Assembly (NCBI RefSeq): GCF_050948175.1
Contig: NW_027490262.1
Coordinates: forward strand, 434,001 to 498,000
Origin: Xylocopa sonorina
Taxonomy: Eukaryota; Arthropoda; Insecta; Hymenoptera; Apidae
Direction: 5' to 3'
DNA length: 64,000 nucleotides
The notes beneath the pieces are model-generated. The model was not told the origin of the DNA, made no database searches, and saw only the letters and a list, made by a program, of their open reading frames with translations. How positions within the stretch are numbered: position 1 is the stretch's first letter; every line of letters begins with the position of its first letter. Made by a program: the position numbers and the translations under genes. Below are positions 1 to 9,258 of the stretch, one piece after another.

Positions 1-320
1 TTCTTTTGAAGTGAATACAAGGTATACATGACACTTCGCAATGAATATTATATCTCATCATGAAACATAGAACTGAGATGCGAAGTCTCGTTTAAAGAAG
101 CATTAGTACCCTATTGTTTCTATACGTAGACATATGGACACGCTATTTCGTAGCAAGGAAGTGTCGCATTTACATTCGTTTGAAGTGAATACGAGGTATA
201 CATGACACTTCGCAATGAATATTATATCTTATCACGAGACATAGAAATGAGATGCGATATCGCGTTTTGAGAAGCATTAGAACTCTATTGCTTCGATACG
301 TAGATATCTGCAAACGCTAC
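1..320 (+). repeat. 174-bp satellite, tract 1 (interrupted by Gypsy element)
   Basis: Nearly two monomers of the 174-bp satellite that fills most of the window, cut at the window start and ending where the Gypsy LTR begins. The last four bases (317-320, ctac) are the target duplication repeated at 15130-15133. The same monomer phase resumes after the element, so the insertion fell inside one monomer. Confidence 0.95.
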
Positions 321-411
321 AGTGACGTCAGGCGTGCCGCCTGCCACCCTCTCAACGCACCACAGCAACCACCCTCACGCGCCTGCACCACCTGCAACAC
401 CCAGGCGCAAC

Positions 412-591
412 TCGCCGTCTCTCTCACTCCAGGGGACATACCCTCCGTCTCACTCGCACCCGCAGAGGTGCTCGCCGTCTCTCTCACTCCAAGGGAACTA
501 CACTCCGTCTAACTCGCACCCGCAGATGTGTTCGCCTTCTCCCTCGCTCCAAGGGCAACACATTCTGTCTCACTCGCACCGAGGACCTAGT
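412..591 (+). repeat. 60-bp minisatellite within 5' LTR
   Basis: Three tandem units of about 60 bp begin at 412, 472 and 532, each opening with TCGCC(G/T)TCT and containing CACTCGCACC. The third is more diverged. The 3' LTR carries the matching array at 13681-13880. The unit length is a multiple of three, so an open frame crosses all copies. Confidence 0.9.
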
Positions 592-948
592 GCGTCATCT
601 CGCTCGCACCAAGGGCCATGTGCGCTGTCTCGCTCCCACTCAAGGTGCCATCCACCGTCTCACTCTTACCTGCAGGGAAACTCGCCCTCTCGCTCACTCC
701 AGGGACGTACCAGGTGAATCAACATCTACGAGATTCTAATTTCCTACTTGTATCTCTATAATCATAAGAGCGCTAATTAAATAAGCCGCGACGCGCGAGA
801 TCGCGACCGCCTCAGCGGCACGCGCCGCTAACCCCACCACGCAACGCCGAGACCCCACTCGGGCGTCCACATACTCGCACCTACGTTCGCACGCGACCGA
901 AGCGCTCCGAGAGTCGAGGAGGTCGCAGACGCATCTTGGGAGACACTG

Positions 949-973
949 TCAGTCAGTACCGTCAGTACGGTAC
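949..973 (+). promoter_or_regulatory. Candidate initiator plus hairpin in 5' LTR
   Basis: TCAGTC at 949-954 matches the insect initiator consensus. It is followed directly by a perfect hairpin, GTACCGT (956-962) with ACGGTAC (967-973) around a 4-nt loop. The same arrangement is at 14426-14450 in the 3' LTR. Use as a start site (U3/R border) is inference; I see no convincing TATA box upstream. Confidence 0.3.
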
Positions 974-1480
974 AGTTCTATCTCGCCTTCGGGCACTTCC
1001 AATTCCAAGTCTCTTCCAAGGCGCGCCTTAGGGCCGTCGCGCAGCCTCGATGAGGTTCCTAGTTCAAAGTCCTTGTTCTAATTCCTAATTCATAGTTAAC
1101 CTAGTCTTAATACTTAGAAATAATTGTTCTTGTACTCTTTGATTTAGAATATACTTTATTATTTTTCTACCACATCAAGTTCCAGTTCATTCCAACTCCA
1201 TTTCTAAATTCAATTATATTTTAATACAAATTCTTCCAAGTTCGTAACAACTTGAGTTTTTATAAACGAACTCTTCGCGCCGGGAGGAAGAATTTAATCC
1301 ATTATCTCGTGCGGAATACGTTGGTGAAACGCCAGAATTCTTCGTTCATCGACGGACGTCGACATTCATCGCAGCTCCACCGTCACAACGCCGATTTCAG
1401 CCAGCCGTACGCCGACTCCTCTCCCGAGAACGACCCTCGACGATCGCCACATCTGAAAGCAGAAGAGGGAAATCAGCGAA

Positions 1481-1488
1481 AGGTAAGT
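1481..1488 (+). promoter_or_regulatory. Consensus 5' splice site in 5' LTR
   Basis: AG|GTAAGT matches the metazoan splice-donor consensus and sits about 170 bp before the LTR end. It is kept at 14958-14965 in the 3' LTR. The diverged solo LTR has the same AAAGGTAAGT core on its own sense strand (24158-24165). That conservation suggests a role in a spliced retroelement RNA, but no acceptor was identified. Confidence 0.4.
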
Positions 1489-1659
1489 AAAATCCTTCCT
1501 TACACGCGTTCGCGATTGTTTACGGTGCCCGCGTCTTGCCAGAATCGACGAACCCGGTCATACGCGTTTTATACCGGACCGAATTCTCGACAAAAATGCT
1601 TGTGTCATTCAGCCTCCTGGGATACGAATAATTTGTTCGCCAGGACGTGACATAATTTC

Positions 1660-1677
1660 TGGTGACAGCGGTGGGAT
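1660..1677 (+). other. Candidate primer binding site
   Basis: An 18-base stretch starting TGG lies 7 bp after the 5' LTR, where an LTR element keeps its tRNA primer site (complement of a tRNA 3' CCA end). I could not assign the tRNA by eye, so this rests on position and the leading TGG. Confidence 0.4.
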
Positions 1678-1727
1678 ATTCGCGTATAACTTATCGGAAA
1701 TTCTGCTGAATAAGTGTACGAACAGCC

Positions 1728-2994
1728 ATGGCGACGCGCACGCCGACAAAGCGAACGCGGCTTCAGGTACAATAGGACGCCGCCGCAACCGAATCCGATA
1801 CTCACCGAACGTTAGATTTTCACGATGCTCTCGCAATCGACGCCGCCGGACCTTCAAACGATAATACGGATAAAGAACAAGCGATCGCTACGTTAAATCG
1901 CCAAATAGATTTCATGCGTTGGGAATTGGAATCCTTACGCGCGGCACAATCCGCAAACGCCGACACGTAGCTCAGGGTCCGATTCACCAAACTCTCAAAC
2001 AGATAGGTTTATTTTTCGCGAAGCAATAGATAGCATCCCTATATTCGATGGCAAAAACTTGCCAACATTACAGTTCGAGCGGGCCTGTAAACGGCCAAGG
2101 GAGTTGATTTCACCCGAAGGAGAACCCTCGTTCACCAAACTCATTGTCAATCGTTTACGCGGCTGTGCATACCTGGCCGTAGAGGACGAGCAATGCTCTT
2201 CGGTCGGACAACTGACCGATATTCTACGAGCCGCATTCGGAAATACAAAGTCAACCGACCATTACAGGGGCGAACTAACTAATACTTTCATGCGCCCAGG
2301 AGAACATATCCTCGATTTCATAGGTAGAATTAAAGACCTACGTAACGCAGCAATCGACTGCGAACGGTTCGATTCCGCCGAATTAGTAAATTCACGTTCC
2401 GGAATAGACGCGCTTACGCTTAGGTGTTTTTGCGACGAGCTTATCCCGGAAATTCGACATTCGATGAACACGCGATTGTACGAAACATACGCGGACGCGT
2501 TCGCTCACGCTAAGGAGTTGTACAGGCGAAACGAATTAGACAAAGAGAGACTCTCCTCGTCGCGTCTCCGTACAGAAAATTTTCACTTCGAGCGCCGGCA
2601 AGAAACGGTTTGCGCTCGTTGTAATAGTCGCGGTCATGTCACCCGCGATTGCAGGTACGCATATCATAGACCGTCAGTCACGTAACCACGGGAAGAAACC
2701 CCGAGGTATCCTCGACAGGAACGACCGCCTGTAACGGGACCTCCGCGCGGTCAGTACGCACCGCCCGATCGACGGGATCTCGTTTGTAGGTACTGCCGAA
2801 ACCTGGGACATAGCATAGACGAATGTCGAAAGCGACAATTTAATAATGTCGGAAATAACGTTTCGCGCCCGAATCCGGGATACGCGAACGGCCTCCCGAC
2901 CCGCCGCGAGACGGTACGCGAGGCCGGCTACGATCGCCGAGTTCCCGCCTTAACGAACGACGAGTCAATCTCGATAATAGAAGAGCAGCAATAA
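1728..2994 (+). pseudogene. gag: gag of Gypsy element, broken
   Basis: Gag forms the capsid and nucleocapsid of the retrotransposon particle. The first plausible ATG is at 1728. That frame meets TAG at 1773-1775 and again at 1968-1970. The capsid-like core continues in another frame from about 1975 and runs open to TAA at 2683-2685. After that stop, the same frame continues to TAA at 2992-2994. Two CCHC zinc knuckles are visible: C-x2-C-x4-H-x4-C at 2611-2652, before the internal stop, and another of the same spacing at 2785-2826, after it. The gene therefore has two early stops, one frame change and one stop between the knuckles. Its end overlaps the protease frame, which lies at -1 relative to the gag core, as is usual for Gypsy gag-pol. 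Coordinates cover the whole remnant. Confidence 0.85.
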
Positions 2995-3062
2995 ACATAA
3001 CGGGTAAAACTAGTGTCCCCACGGTTGTCATAAATTCTAACGCGTTAATTGAACCCGTAGTA

Positions 3063-4244
3063 ATGATGATCGACACCGGAGCCGAGATCAACGTGATCAA
3101 GGAAAACGCGCTAAAACCTAAAACTCTAATTAACACTGCAGAACGCCTAACTATTACCGGTGTAACTCAGGGAACCGTAGCCACCTTAGGGACGGTTACG
3201 TTACCGATATTTTCTCGTAACGTTCCGTTTAATGTTGTCAGTTCCGACTTCCCAATTAAATCCGCCGGGATCCTGGGATCCGGGTTTTGTGCAGAAGCGG
3301 ATATATCTTTTAGAAATAAATATATCCTGTGGCACGGGAATAGGATCCTATTTGCACGTCGCGAAGTCGTTTTAAATAAAATAATACTTCTTCCGCGGAT
3401 TAACTCGGGCATACGCGTCGGAATAATTAATTCAGGCGTAGGCGAAGGAATAATCCCCCGAACACAGATCGCGAAGGGAGTATATTTCGGTCATGCTATC
3501 GTTAAAGTGCGAAACGGCCATGCGATAGCAAGCATAATTAATGCGACCGATACCGAGATCGAGATCGCGGTGCCCAGAATTCATCTGGACCCGCTTCCCG
3601 TTCTCGAATCGCTGAAACGCGAACCAGCGTTATATTCGTTATTTACGAATACTTCTAAATCCACTGTTTCTAATACAAAAATCAATACTAAATCCACTGT
3701 TTCTAATACAAAAATCAATACTAAATCCACTGTTTCTAATACAAAAATGAATACTAAATCCACTGTTTCAAGCATGCGTACTAATTCTACTAATACTAAA
3801 TCCACTGTTTCCAGCATGCCTACTAATCCAATTAATACTAAATCCACTGTCTCAAGCATGCGTACTAACTCGACTAATTCCAAATCCACTGTATCCACTC
3901 TAAAACGAGTATTCCCAAATCCCACTGTATCTTATGCTAACATTGTTTCAAAATCCACTACAAATTCTACGAATTCCAACGAAAATCTCTTACCATCGTC
4001 ACGCGATATTCAACACAAAGTTTCCAACCATAATAAATCTTCCAATAACAACCTCAGAAAATCCACAAAAATTTTTTCAAGTGCCATCGAAGGTACGCAA
4101 CGTAACTTAAACATCCGCGCGAAAGATACACAAAATAAATCTCTTCTCAAAAGCCACTCAAAATGTAATGCAACCTCAAAGCCGATTCGACGAAATAGTC
4201 GCGTCACTCCGTCTAGATCATCTAAACAGCGAAGAAAGAAATAA
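3063..4244 (+). pseudogene. pol: pol, protease segment with repetitive Ser/Thr/Asn-rich tail
   Basis: The N-terminal pol region encodes a retroviral-type aspartic protease that cleaves the polyproteins. The catalytic signature IDTGAE lies at residues 3-8 from the ATG at 3063, with the active Asp codon at 3072-3074. The open frame extends upstream of that ATG into the gag end, so 3063 is a convenience start and the real protein probably arises by frameshifting. After about 195 residues of protease-like sequence there is a low-complexity spacer with repeated KSTVS motifs (3657-3897), then a basic tail. The frame closes at 4244, while the RT lies in another frame from about 4168, giving a 77-bp overlap. 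This break could be a mutation or a second frameshift site; a mutation seems likelier given damage elsewhere. Confidence 0.85.
3657..3897 (+). repeat. In-frame minisatellite between protease and RT
   Basis: Tandem units each begin AAATCCACTGT. There are three of about 33 bp, then three of about 42 bp. Both lengths are multiples of three, so the protease frame stays open and encodes repeated Lys-Ser-Thr-Val-Ser blocks. The spacer looks length-variable and unstructured. Confidence 0.9.
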
Positions 4245-4672
4245 TATATACAAACTGATTTCTAACAATCAAAATTTATTCCATCTCCCAGGCGATAAAT
4301 TAGGATTTACCACTGTAACCGAGCACCGTATTCCAACGATAAATGATCAGCCAATAAACGTGAAACAATACCGCTTCCAGCCGATACACAAGGAAGAAAT
4401 ACAACGTCAAATAGATCAATTACTAGAAAAGGAAATTATTAAACCGTCAAAATCTCCATATAATTCACCGCTCTGGGTTGTACCCAAGAAACCGGATTCT
4501 TTAGGAAATAAAAGATGGAGAGTTGTAATAGACTATCGAAGCCTGAACGAAAAATCCATCGCCGATGCGTACCCGCTCCCGTGTATAACGGAGATACTAG
4601 ATAAGTTAGGAAGCGCAAAGTACTTCAGTACCTTTGATTTAGCAAGTGGATTCCATCAAATCCCAATGTCAG
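4168..4672 (+). pseudogene. pol: pol, N-terminal half of reverse transcriptase (split)
   Basis: First half of a Gypsy reverse transcriptase, the enzyme that copies element RNA into DNA. Visible blocks are the QYRFQP-type N-terminal motif, the PSKSPYNSPLWVVPKK block, RVVIDYRSLN, and the palm motif with the first catalytic Asp (FSTFDLASGFHQI, around 4625-4663). The frame is cut at 4672 by the nested non-LTR element. The 32 codons to the stop at 4702-4704 belong to that insertion and not to pol. The RT resumes at 10589. The intervening length (5916 bp including one target duplication copy) is a multiple of three, so both halves are in the same frame. Confidence 0.95.
4660..4672 (+). repeat. Target-site duplication of R1-like element (left copy)
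   Basis: A 13-bp direct repeat, identical to 10576-10588, that lies within the Gypsy RT coding sequence. It defines the edges of the nested insertion. Confidence 0.9.
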
Positions 4673-4965
4673 GATTTATTGTCTGCCCTACACCAGGACG
4701 GTGATCAGGCGTGCTTCCTCACCCAGACGGGTATACGCGACGTAATCTAGCCTCTACCTCCCAGGGTACTCCCACCTCACTGAAACGGGCGATGGAAAAA
4801 TCCAGATGTGCCGGGGCGCCTTTCCCACCGGGCGAGTCCTTCAGCTACTCCGTCGGAGAGGACGAATCCTAACCGCCGGAGCACCCACGGGGAACCTCGG
4901 GGAGGCGAACTCGCTACGTGTACGCGAACACGCTCACTCTGACCCTTTATTTAGAAATTTAAAGA

Positions 4966-4998
4966 GCTTTGATCGACTGAAGAGTTGTCGATCAAAGC
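4966..4998 (-). promoter_or_regulatory. Perfect 12-bp stem-loop in R1-like 3' UTR
   Basis: GCTTTGATCGAC (4966-4977) pairs without mismatch with GTCGATCAAAGC (4987-4998) around a 9-nt loop. Non-LTR reverse transcriptases often recognise structured 3' ends of their RNA during target-primed reverse transcription, so this is a candidate recognition element. A second palindrome follows at 5019-5035. Confidence 0.65.
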
Positions 4999-5018
4999 AA
5001 GACCTCAACTACTGGTTT

Positions 5019-5035
5019 GAATGGAATTTCCATTC
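5019..5035. repeat. 17-bp palindrome in 3' UTR
   Basis: GAATGGAA-T-TTCCATTC is an 8-bp inverted repeat around one central base, about 40 bp from the ORF2 stop and 20 bp from the larger stem-loop. Confidence 0.6.
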
Positions 5036-5077
5036 TGAAGACTTAACTTTTGTAATCTATACAACGATGGAGCAAGC

Positions 5078-8000
5078 CTACTCCATGAACATCTTCAGCC
5101 AGAGCGCTTCCTGGCTGAAGCTGGCGAGCACAGAGAAGGCCTCTGGCGACGACACCAAGTACGGTGCCGCCTCCGGCCATCTCCACTCACTCGCCGGGAT
5201 AATGTCTCGCAGAGCTTCTCTCTGCGCTTCGAAGAGTGGGCACTCTAGTAGGAAGTGTCCCACTGTATCTGCTGCACCTCCGCAGATACATGTCGAGTCA
5301 TTGACAACGGCGTACGTCAATAGACGAGCCATAAAGTTGCCATGCCCCGACAGCACCTGCGTGGTGTAGTGACTTGGCCTAATCCAGTCGGCGGCCAGTC
5401 TTACTCTAACATCCTGAAAAAAGTCATACGTCGTGCGACCCTTGTGGGAATCTTTCCACCGGGTTTGCCACACGTTTATGACTTCAATTTTAACGCGTTC
5501 TTCACCGTCTTCCAATCCACTTTGGATGACGGTGTTCCCTATCCTGGCGTCTCTTCCTCTACGAAGATTGTAGAGGGCCCTATGCTGCTGGACGACCATG
5601 TCTATAGGGGCCGCGCCAGCCACTACGCACGCACCTTGCCACGATATCCGGCGGTATGCACCGGTCATCGCGATCAAGGCGCGACGTTGCGCGGATCTGA
5701 GCACCTTCCACTCTCTCTCCGTGCACAGGTCGGCCCATCCCGCCGAGGCATACACCATCGTCGAGATGAACGCACCCCTGCAGATGCCATCGAGAGAGCT
5801 GAAGCGGAGCCGCCACGTACATCTCGCCAGCCTACTAAGTTTACTGAACAGCGACCCGACCTTGTCGCTCAAATATCTACAATGGGATCTGACTCCCATA
5901 CCTGCGTCTATGTTGACGCCAAGGTACCGTACCGCGTGCTTGAATTTAATACTATTATTCCCTAATCGGATGGTCGGCGGTCTCGCGGCAAGGTCGGCTT
6001 TAGAAGACCGAACGGCCTTGCGTTTTCTGTCCGGGCGCGTGCCTCCTCTTCTTCCTATCGCTGGCCTCTCGATCAAACCACTCTTGAGGACAATTGCCTC
6101 CGTCTTTGTGGCCGATACTTCGAGTTTCGCCAGCCTACACCAAAGGAGAATCTGGTCAACAACTTGTTGACCATTTATCTCCAATTCTCTTCTACTATTT
6201 CCGCTTACGAGGACTAGGAGATCGTCCGCGTAAGCTATGAACCTGTTCTCGACTGTGGTCTGGAGTGACCGCAGGAGATTGTCAAACATAAGGTTCCAGC
6301 AGGCGGGACCGAGAACGGAGCCTTGCGGACACCCTCTCGTCGCCCGCTTGGAAACCTGTAAAGATCCTATTGAGAGTCTAACCCGTCGGTCGTCGAAGTA
6401 ACTTTTCATTACTTTGAAAACGTTCCGAGGGCAGCCTCTTTCTTTCATCGACTCTAAGACTAGGGGCCACCAGACATTGTCGAAGGCTCCAGAGATGTCG
6501 AAGAGAAGCGCCACAGCGTATCGATGCTCGGAAGCATCGACCATGCGGCGCATCTCCACGACCGCGTCTTCCGCCGACCTTCCGGGCGTGAACCCGAACT
6601 GTCGGTCGGAGACCATCCCCGGGGCCAACGACGTCTGGTAGAGACGCTTTTTTAGGAGCTTCTCGAGGAGTTTCCCTACTACTGAGAGGAGACAGATCGG
6701 TCGGTAGGACTTCGGATCCTTCTCGTCTTTCCCTTCCTTCAAGAGGACTCTGAGAGAGCCCTCCTTCCAGATCGAGGGGAAGACGCCCCATTGAAGGCAT
6801 CCGTTAAATATTCTTGTCATCTGACCGGGAATTATACCTACGGTGGCCTTCAGCGCCTGGACCTCTACGTGGTCCGGCCCCGGTGCCTTTCTATTTTTGA
6901 AAGTCCTTACTGCACTCACTACCTCCGCTTCCGTGAAGCAGGAGGCATCAGGAGTGTCAGGCGCGAAGTGTGCGCTTTCCCTAATCTCACGCTGCTCCGG
7001 CGTGTCTTCTTCTTCCCGGTCCTCGGGGACGTGCGTACTCAGGAGTAAGCTGGCTGTCTCGCGGCTATCATATGTGTTGTCTCTACCACGCCGGAGAGTA
7101 CTGAGGACTCTCTCAACTCGGAGTTTATTCGCCTGGAGCTTATAGACGGTACTCCAGGGCCCCGAGTTCCCGTTCGACGTTACAAAGCGTCGCCAGCTTT
7201 CGAGTTTCGTCCGCTTCACCTTATTGTTATATTCCCGCAAAGAGGAGCAGTACTTTAACCATTTTTCTTGGCGAGCGGTTTCGTCTCGTTCCTTCTGAGC
7301 CACACGTCTCAGACTGTGCACAGATCTTTTCATATCTGAAAGTTCTTTCGTCCACCACGGGTTGGACTTTCTAAGCTGTCTTTTGTAAGGCATTGACGCG
7401 GCACAGGAATCAGTGATGACTCCTGTTAGCGTCTCCGCCAACCTATCTACATCTTCCGCAGACTCCAGCCTTACTGTCTCGAGCCTCGATCTAGATTGAT
7501 CGGCCAGGCTTTCAGTGAAGAGCTCCCAATCGGCTAGATTGACGTCGAACCGAGTGCTTGCTCCTCCCTGATCCACCGCTACAGTGCTCGGGACCCTCAG
7601 CCGGATGTCAATTGCGTTGTGATCGCTGGTCACCCAATCTCTCCGTACCCTCCAGCCCCCGATGAGTGGGAGCATGGTTGGCGATGCCAGAGTAACGTCG
7701 ATGTATGACGAGCCCCTGGTCGACCAGTAGGTAGGTAGCTGACCGATATCGTTCACAACTTCCATGCCAAACGCCCGTATGAGCTCCTCGAACTTTGCTC
7801 CCCTATCGTCTGTACTCTGCGGCCCCCAGAGTGACGACCGGGCGTTGGCATCTACCGAAACTAACAATCTCTTCCCCCTCAGATTATGAAACACCGTCTC
7901 GAGGTGCCTGAGGTGCATCTCGATATCGTCGCTGTACTGGAAGTAGCACGATACGACGTATACCGAGATGCCGGGCGCCAGCACTTCCGCACAAACGCAG

Positions 8001-8776
8001 TGCGTATTGCTAAGCTGCGAGATGAATACCATTTCGATACGAGGGTTGCTAACGGCGACTGCCGCCCACGGGTGTTGTGAGCTTACAGCCGCCACCTTCA
8101 TACCGATCCCTAGTCCACAAATAGCATAGCTCGTGCTTAGTTTCCTAGCGTATGGCTCCTGCAATAGCAGGATGTCTAGGTACTTTTCTGCAACGAGCTG
8201 AGTCACTTGCCCTGTGACTGCAGCTGAGTGTTGCATGTTCAGCTGCAGTATCCTAAGTCCCGTGGTCGCGAATCCGAACGCGGGCGTCGACGTCGACGTC
8301 GACGCTTGAGCTGTGTCGGTTGCGGACGTAGACGCGATGGGGTATGGTGGGTACGCGATCGCGGGGGGAATGGCGGATCTAACGTTCCTAGTCTGGTTTT
8401 CTCTTTCCCTATTTCTTATTGACCCAGCCAGAGATACCGGATCTGACCTGGGTCTTCCGTCGCACCTAGTTATCCGGATTTCGACAGCGCAAAGGCTGAT
8501 ACCTAGAGCCCTAGCCAAAGCCTCGTCGGCGGAGTCTCGCCCAGTCGCGGCCCGTCGACGCTGCCCGAGTACAGCCGTCGCCGACCGCCGAGCTTGACGG
8601 CTCCGCCGCTCGACTATGGGGCCAATACCGTGGGACGGGGTCACGGGCCGAGGATTTCTCTCCCGTCTTGACCCATCATACGCCACGATCACCTCACCCG
8701 GCCCTGCCCTCACCCGGAGATCCGAATGGAGGGCTATTTTGCCTCCGGAATTTTTAGGGTCGGGTGTGGCCATCAT
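5078..8776 (-). CDS. R1-clade ORF2: endonuclease / reverse transcriptase
   Basis: An intact 1232-residue ORF that nicks target DNA and primes reverse transcription from the nick. Residues 1-170 are a basic, low-similarity N-terminal extension. The apurinic-like endonuclease spans about 173-397: LQLNMQ (N180), LLQEPY (E207), SVDANARSSLWG (D309, N311), SYIDVTLA (D360) and SDHNAI (D385, H386). The RT covers about 610-900, with APGPDHV, the first Asp in FDISGAFDNVWW (D760), QGSVLGP (819-824) and YADD (849-852). A C-terminal zinc knuckle C-x-C-x8-H-x4-C lies near 1163-1179. All catalytic residues expected by eye are present and no stop interrupts the frame. The ATG at 8776 is the first after an in-frame stop near 8830. 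The closest relatives should be R1-clade elements (R1, TRAS, SART, RT, Waldo); I cannot choose a family. Confidence 0.93.
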   Translation of the reverse strand: MMATPDPKNSGGKIALHSDLRVRAGPGEVIVAYDGSRRERNPRPVTPSHGIGPIVERRSRQARRSATAVLGQRRRAATGRDSADEALARALGISLCAVEIRITRCDGRPRSDPVSLAGSIRNRERENQTRNVRSAIPPAIAYPPYPIASTSATDTAQASTSTSTPAFGFATTGLRILQLNMQHSAAVTGQVTQLVAEKYLDILLLQEPYARKLSTSYAICGLGIGMKVAAVSSQHPWAAVAVSNPRIEMVFISQLSNTHCVCAEVLAPGISVYVVSCYFQYSDDIEMHLRHLETVFHNLRGKRLLVSVDANARSSLWGPQSTDDRGAKFEELIRAFGMEVVNDIGQLPTYWSTRGSSYIDVTLASPTMLPLIGGWRVRRDWVTSDHNAIDIRLRVPSTVAVDQGGASTRFDVNLADWELFTESLADQSRSRLETVRLESAEDVDRLAETLTGVITDSCAASMPYKRQLRKSNPWWTKELSDMKRSVHSLRRVAQKERDETARQEKWLKYCSSLREYNNKVKRTKLESWRRFVTSNGNSGPWSTVYKLQANKLRVERVLSTLRRGRDNTYDSRETASLLLSTHVPEDREEEDTPEQREIRESAHFAPDTPDASCFTEAEVVSAVRTFKNRKAPGPDHVEVQALKATVGIIPGQMTRIFNGCLQWGVFPSIWKEGSLRVLLKEGKDEKDPKSYRPICLLSVVGKLLEKLLKKRLYQTSLAPGMVSDRQFGFTPGRSAEDAVVEMRRMVDASEHRYAVALLFDISGAFDNVWWPLVLESMKERGCPRNVFKVMKSYFDDRRVRLSIGSLQVSKRATRGCPQGSVLGPACWNLMFDNLLRSLQTTVENRFIAYADDLLVLVSGNSRRELEINGQQVVDQILLWCRLAKLEVSATKTEAIVLKSGLIERPAIGRRGGTRPDRKRKAVRSSKADLAARPPTIRLGNNSIKFKHAVRYLGVNIDAGMGVRSHCRYLSDKVGSLFSKLSRLARCTWRLRFSSLDGICRGAFISTMVYASAGWADLCTEREWKVLRSAQRRALIAMTGAYRRISWQGACVVAGAAPIDMVVQQHRALYNLRRGRDARIGNTVIQSGLEDGEERVKIEVINVWQTRWKDSHKGRTTYDFFQDVRVRLAADWIRPSHYTTQVLSGHGNFMARLLTYAVVNDSTCICGGAADTVGHFLLECPLFEAQREALRDIIPASEWRWPEAAPYLVSSPEAFSVLASFSQEALWLKMFME

Positions 8777-9009
8777 GAGAATTTGCGTTTGTGGGGGGTT
8801 GATGCTTCTTACTGCGGGACGGTGGGGTCGTCAAGCCCATCAGCGCGCACCAACGCTGCCCTGCCGGGGCCGCGGTCTCCAGCTGCTAACGCAGGGAGAC
8901 ACTCGCTAGAGCCTCCTTCGATTAAGAGAAAAGTTTTTGTTCTTGTGTGTTTGAGTGTTGTGTATCTTGTTTCTGCAGCGAGCGCCGCAGAGGTACACGT
9001 GTAGGGGTC

Positions 9010-9034
9010 TCGTTCTGCTGGTATGACAGAACGA
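9010..9034 (-). repeat. Hairpin in R1-like 5' region, copy a
   Basis: TCGTTCTG pairs with CAGAACGA across a 9-nt loop, an 8-bp perfect stem. A related hairpin with the same GTTCTG/CAGAAC core and a different loop is at 9240-9258. Confidence 0.6.
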
Positions 9035-9239
9035 GGCCTTTGTGTATTGAGATCGCTGCTAATTATCAGTCTCCAGCGATTTACGTGTCTCTACTTCGAA
9101 TTTCGTTCCTAATCTGCTTCCAGGCGCTTAAGTGCCCGACTGCAGTTAGGCCCTGTACGACATATTGCCTAAGCTATACGCCTTTTAATTTATTATTGAA
9201 CCTTAGGTTCGGGTGAGAGACACTTTTGTCGAGGCCGCG

Positions 9240-9258
9240 GTTCTGCCCAGGACAGAAC
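9240..9258 (-). repeat. Hairpin in R1-like 5' region, copy b
   Basis: GTTCTG pairs with CAGAAC around a 7-nt loop. It shares its stem core with the hairpin at 9010-9034, about 230 bp away, although the loops differ. Confidence 0.55.

Larger units (their letters stand above)
321..1652 (+). repeat. 5' LTR of Gypsy element
   Basis: 1332-bp long terminal repeat, matching 13590-15129 along its length. Its ends are near-inverted (…GTGACGTC at the start, GACGTGACA at the end). The first base is A where the 3' LTR has T. Compared with the 3' LTR it lacks 207 bp (between 734 and 735; present as 14004-14210). Over the last 401 bp (1252-1652 against 14729-15129) I count 16 substitutions, about 4%. It holds a 60-bp minisatellite, a GC-rich block around 785-835, a possible initiator with a hairpin, and a strong splice-donor-like site at 1481-1488. 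Confidence 0.95.
4673..5077 (-). other. 3' UTR of R1-like element
   Basis: 405 bp from the ORF2 stop to the target duplication. On the element strand it contains AATAAA at 4951-4946 and again at 4680-4675, only two bases from the junction, and no poly(A) tail. It holds a perfect stem-loop (4966-4998) and a 17-bp palindrome (5019-5035). No ORF of note. Confidence 0.8.

Noticed and set aside
5342..7145. Plus-strand frames of 75-207 codons across the R1-like element
   Set aside because: They are antisense shadows of the GC-rich ORF2, which has full catalytic motifs on the minus strand.
8276..8310. GTCGAC repeat run as a microsatellite target
   Set aside because: It encodes the Ser/Thr linker of ORF2 and is far from the element ends, so it is not an insertion target.
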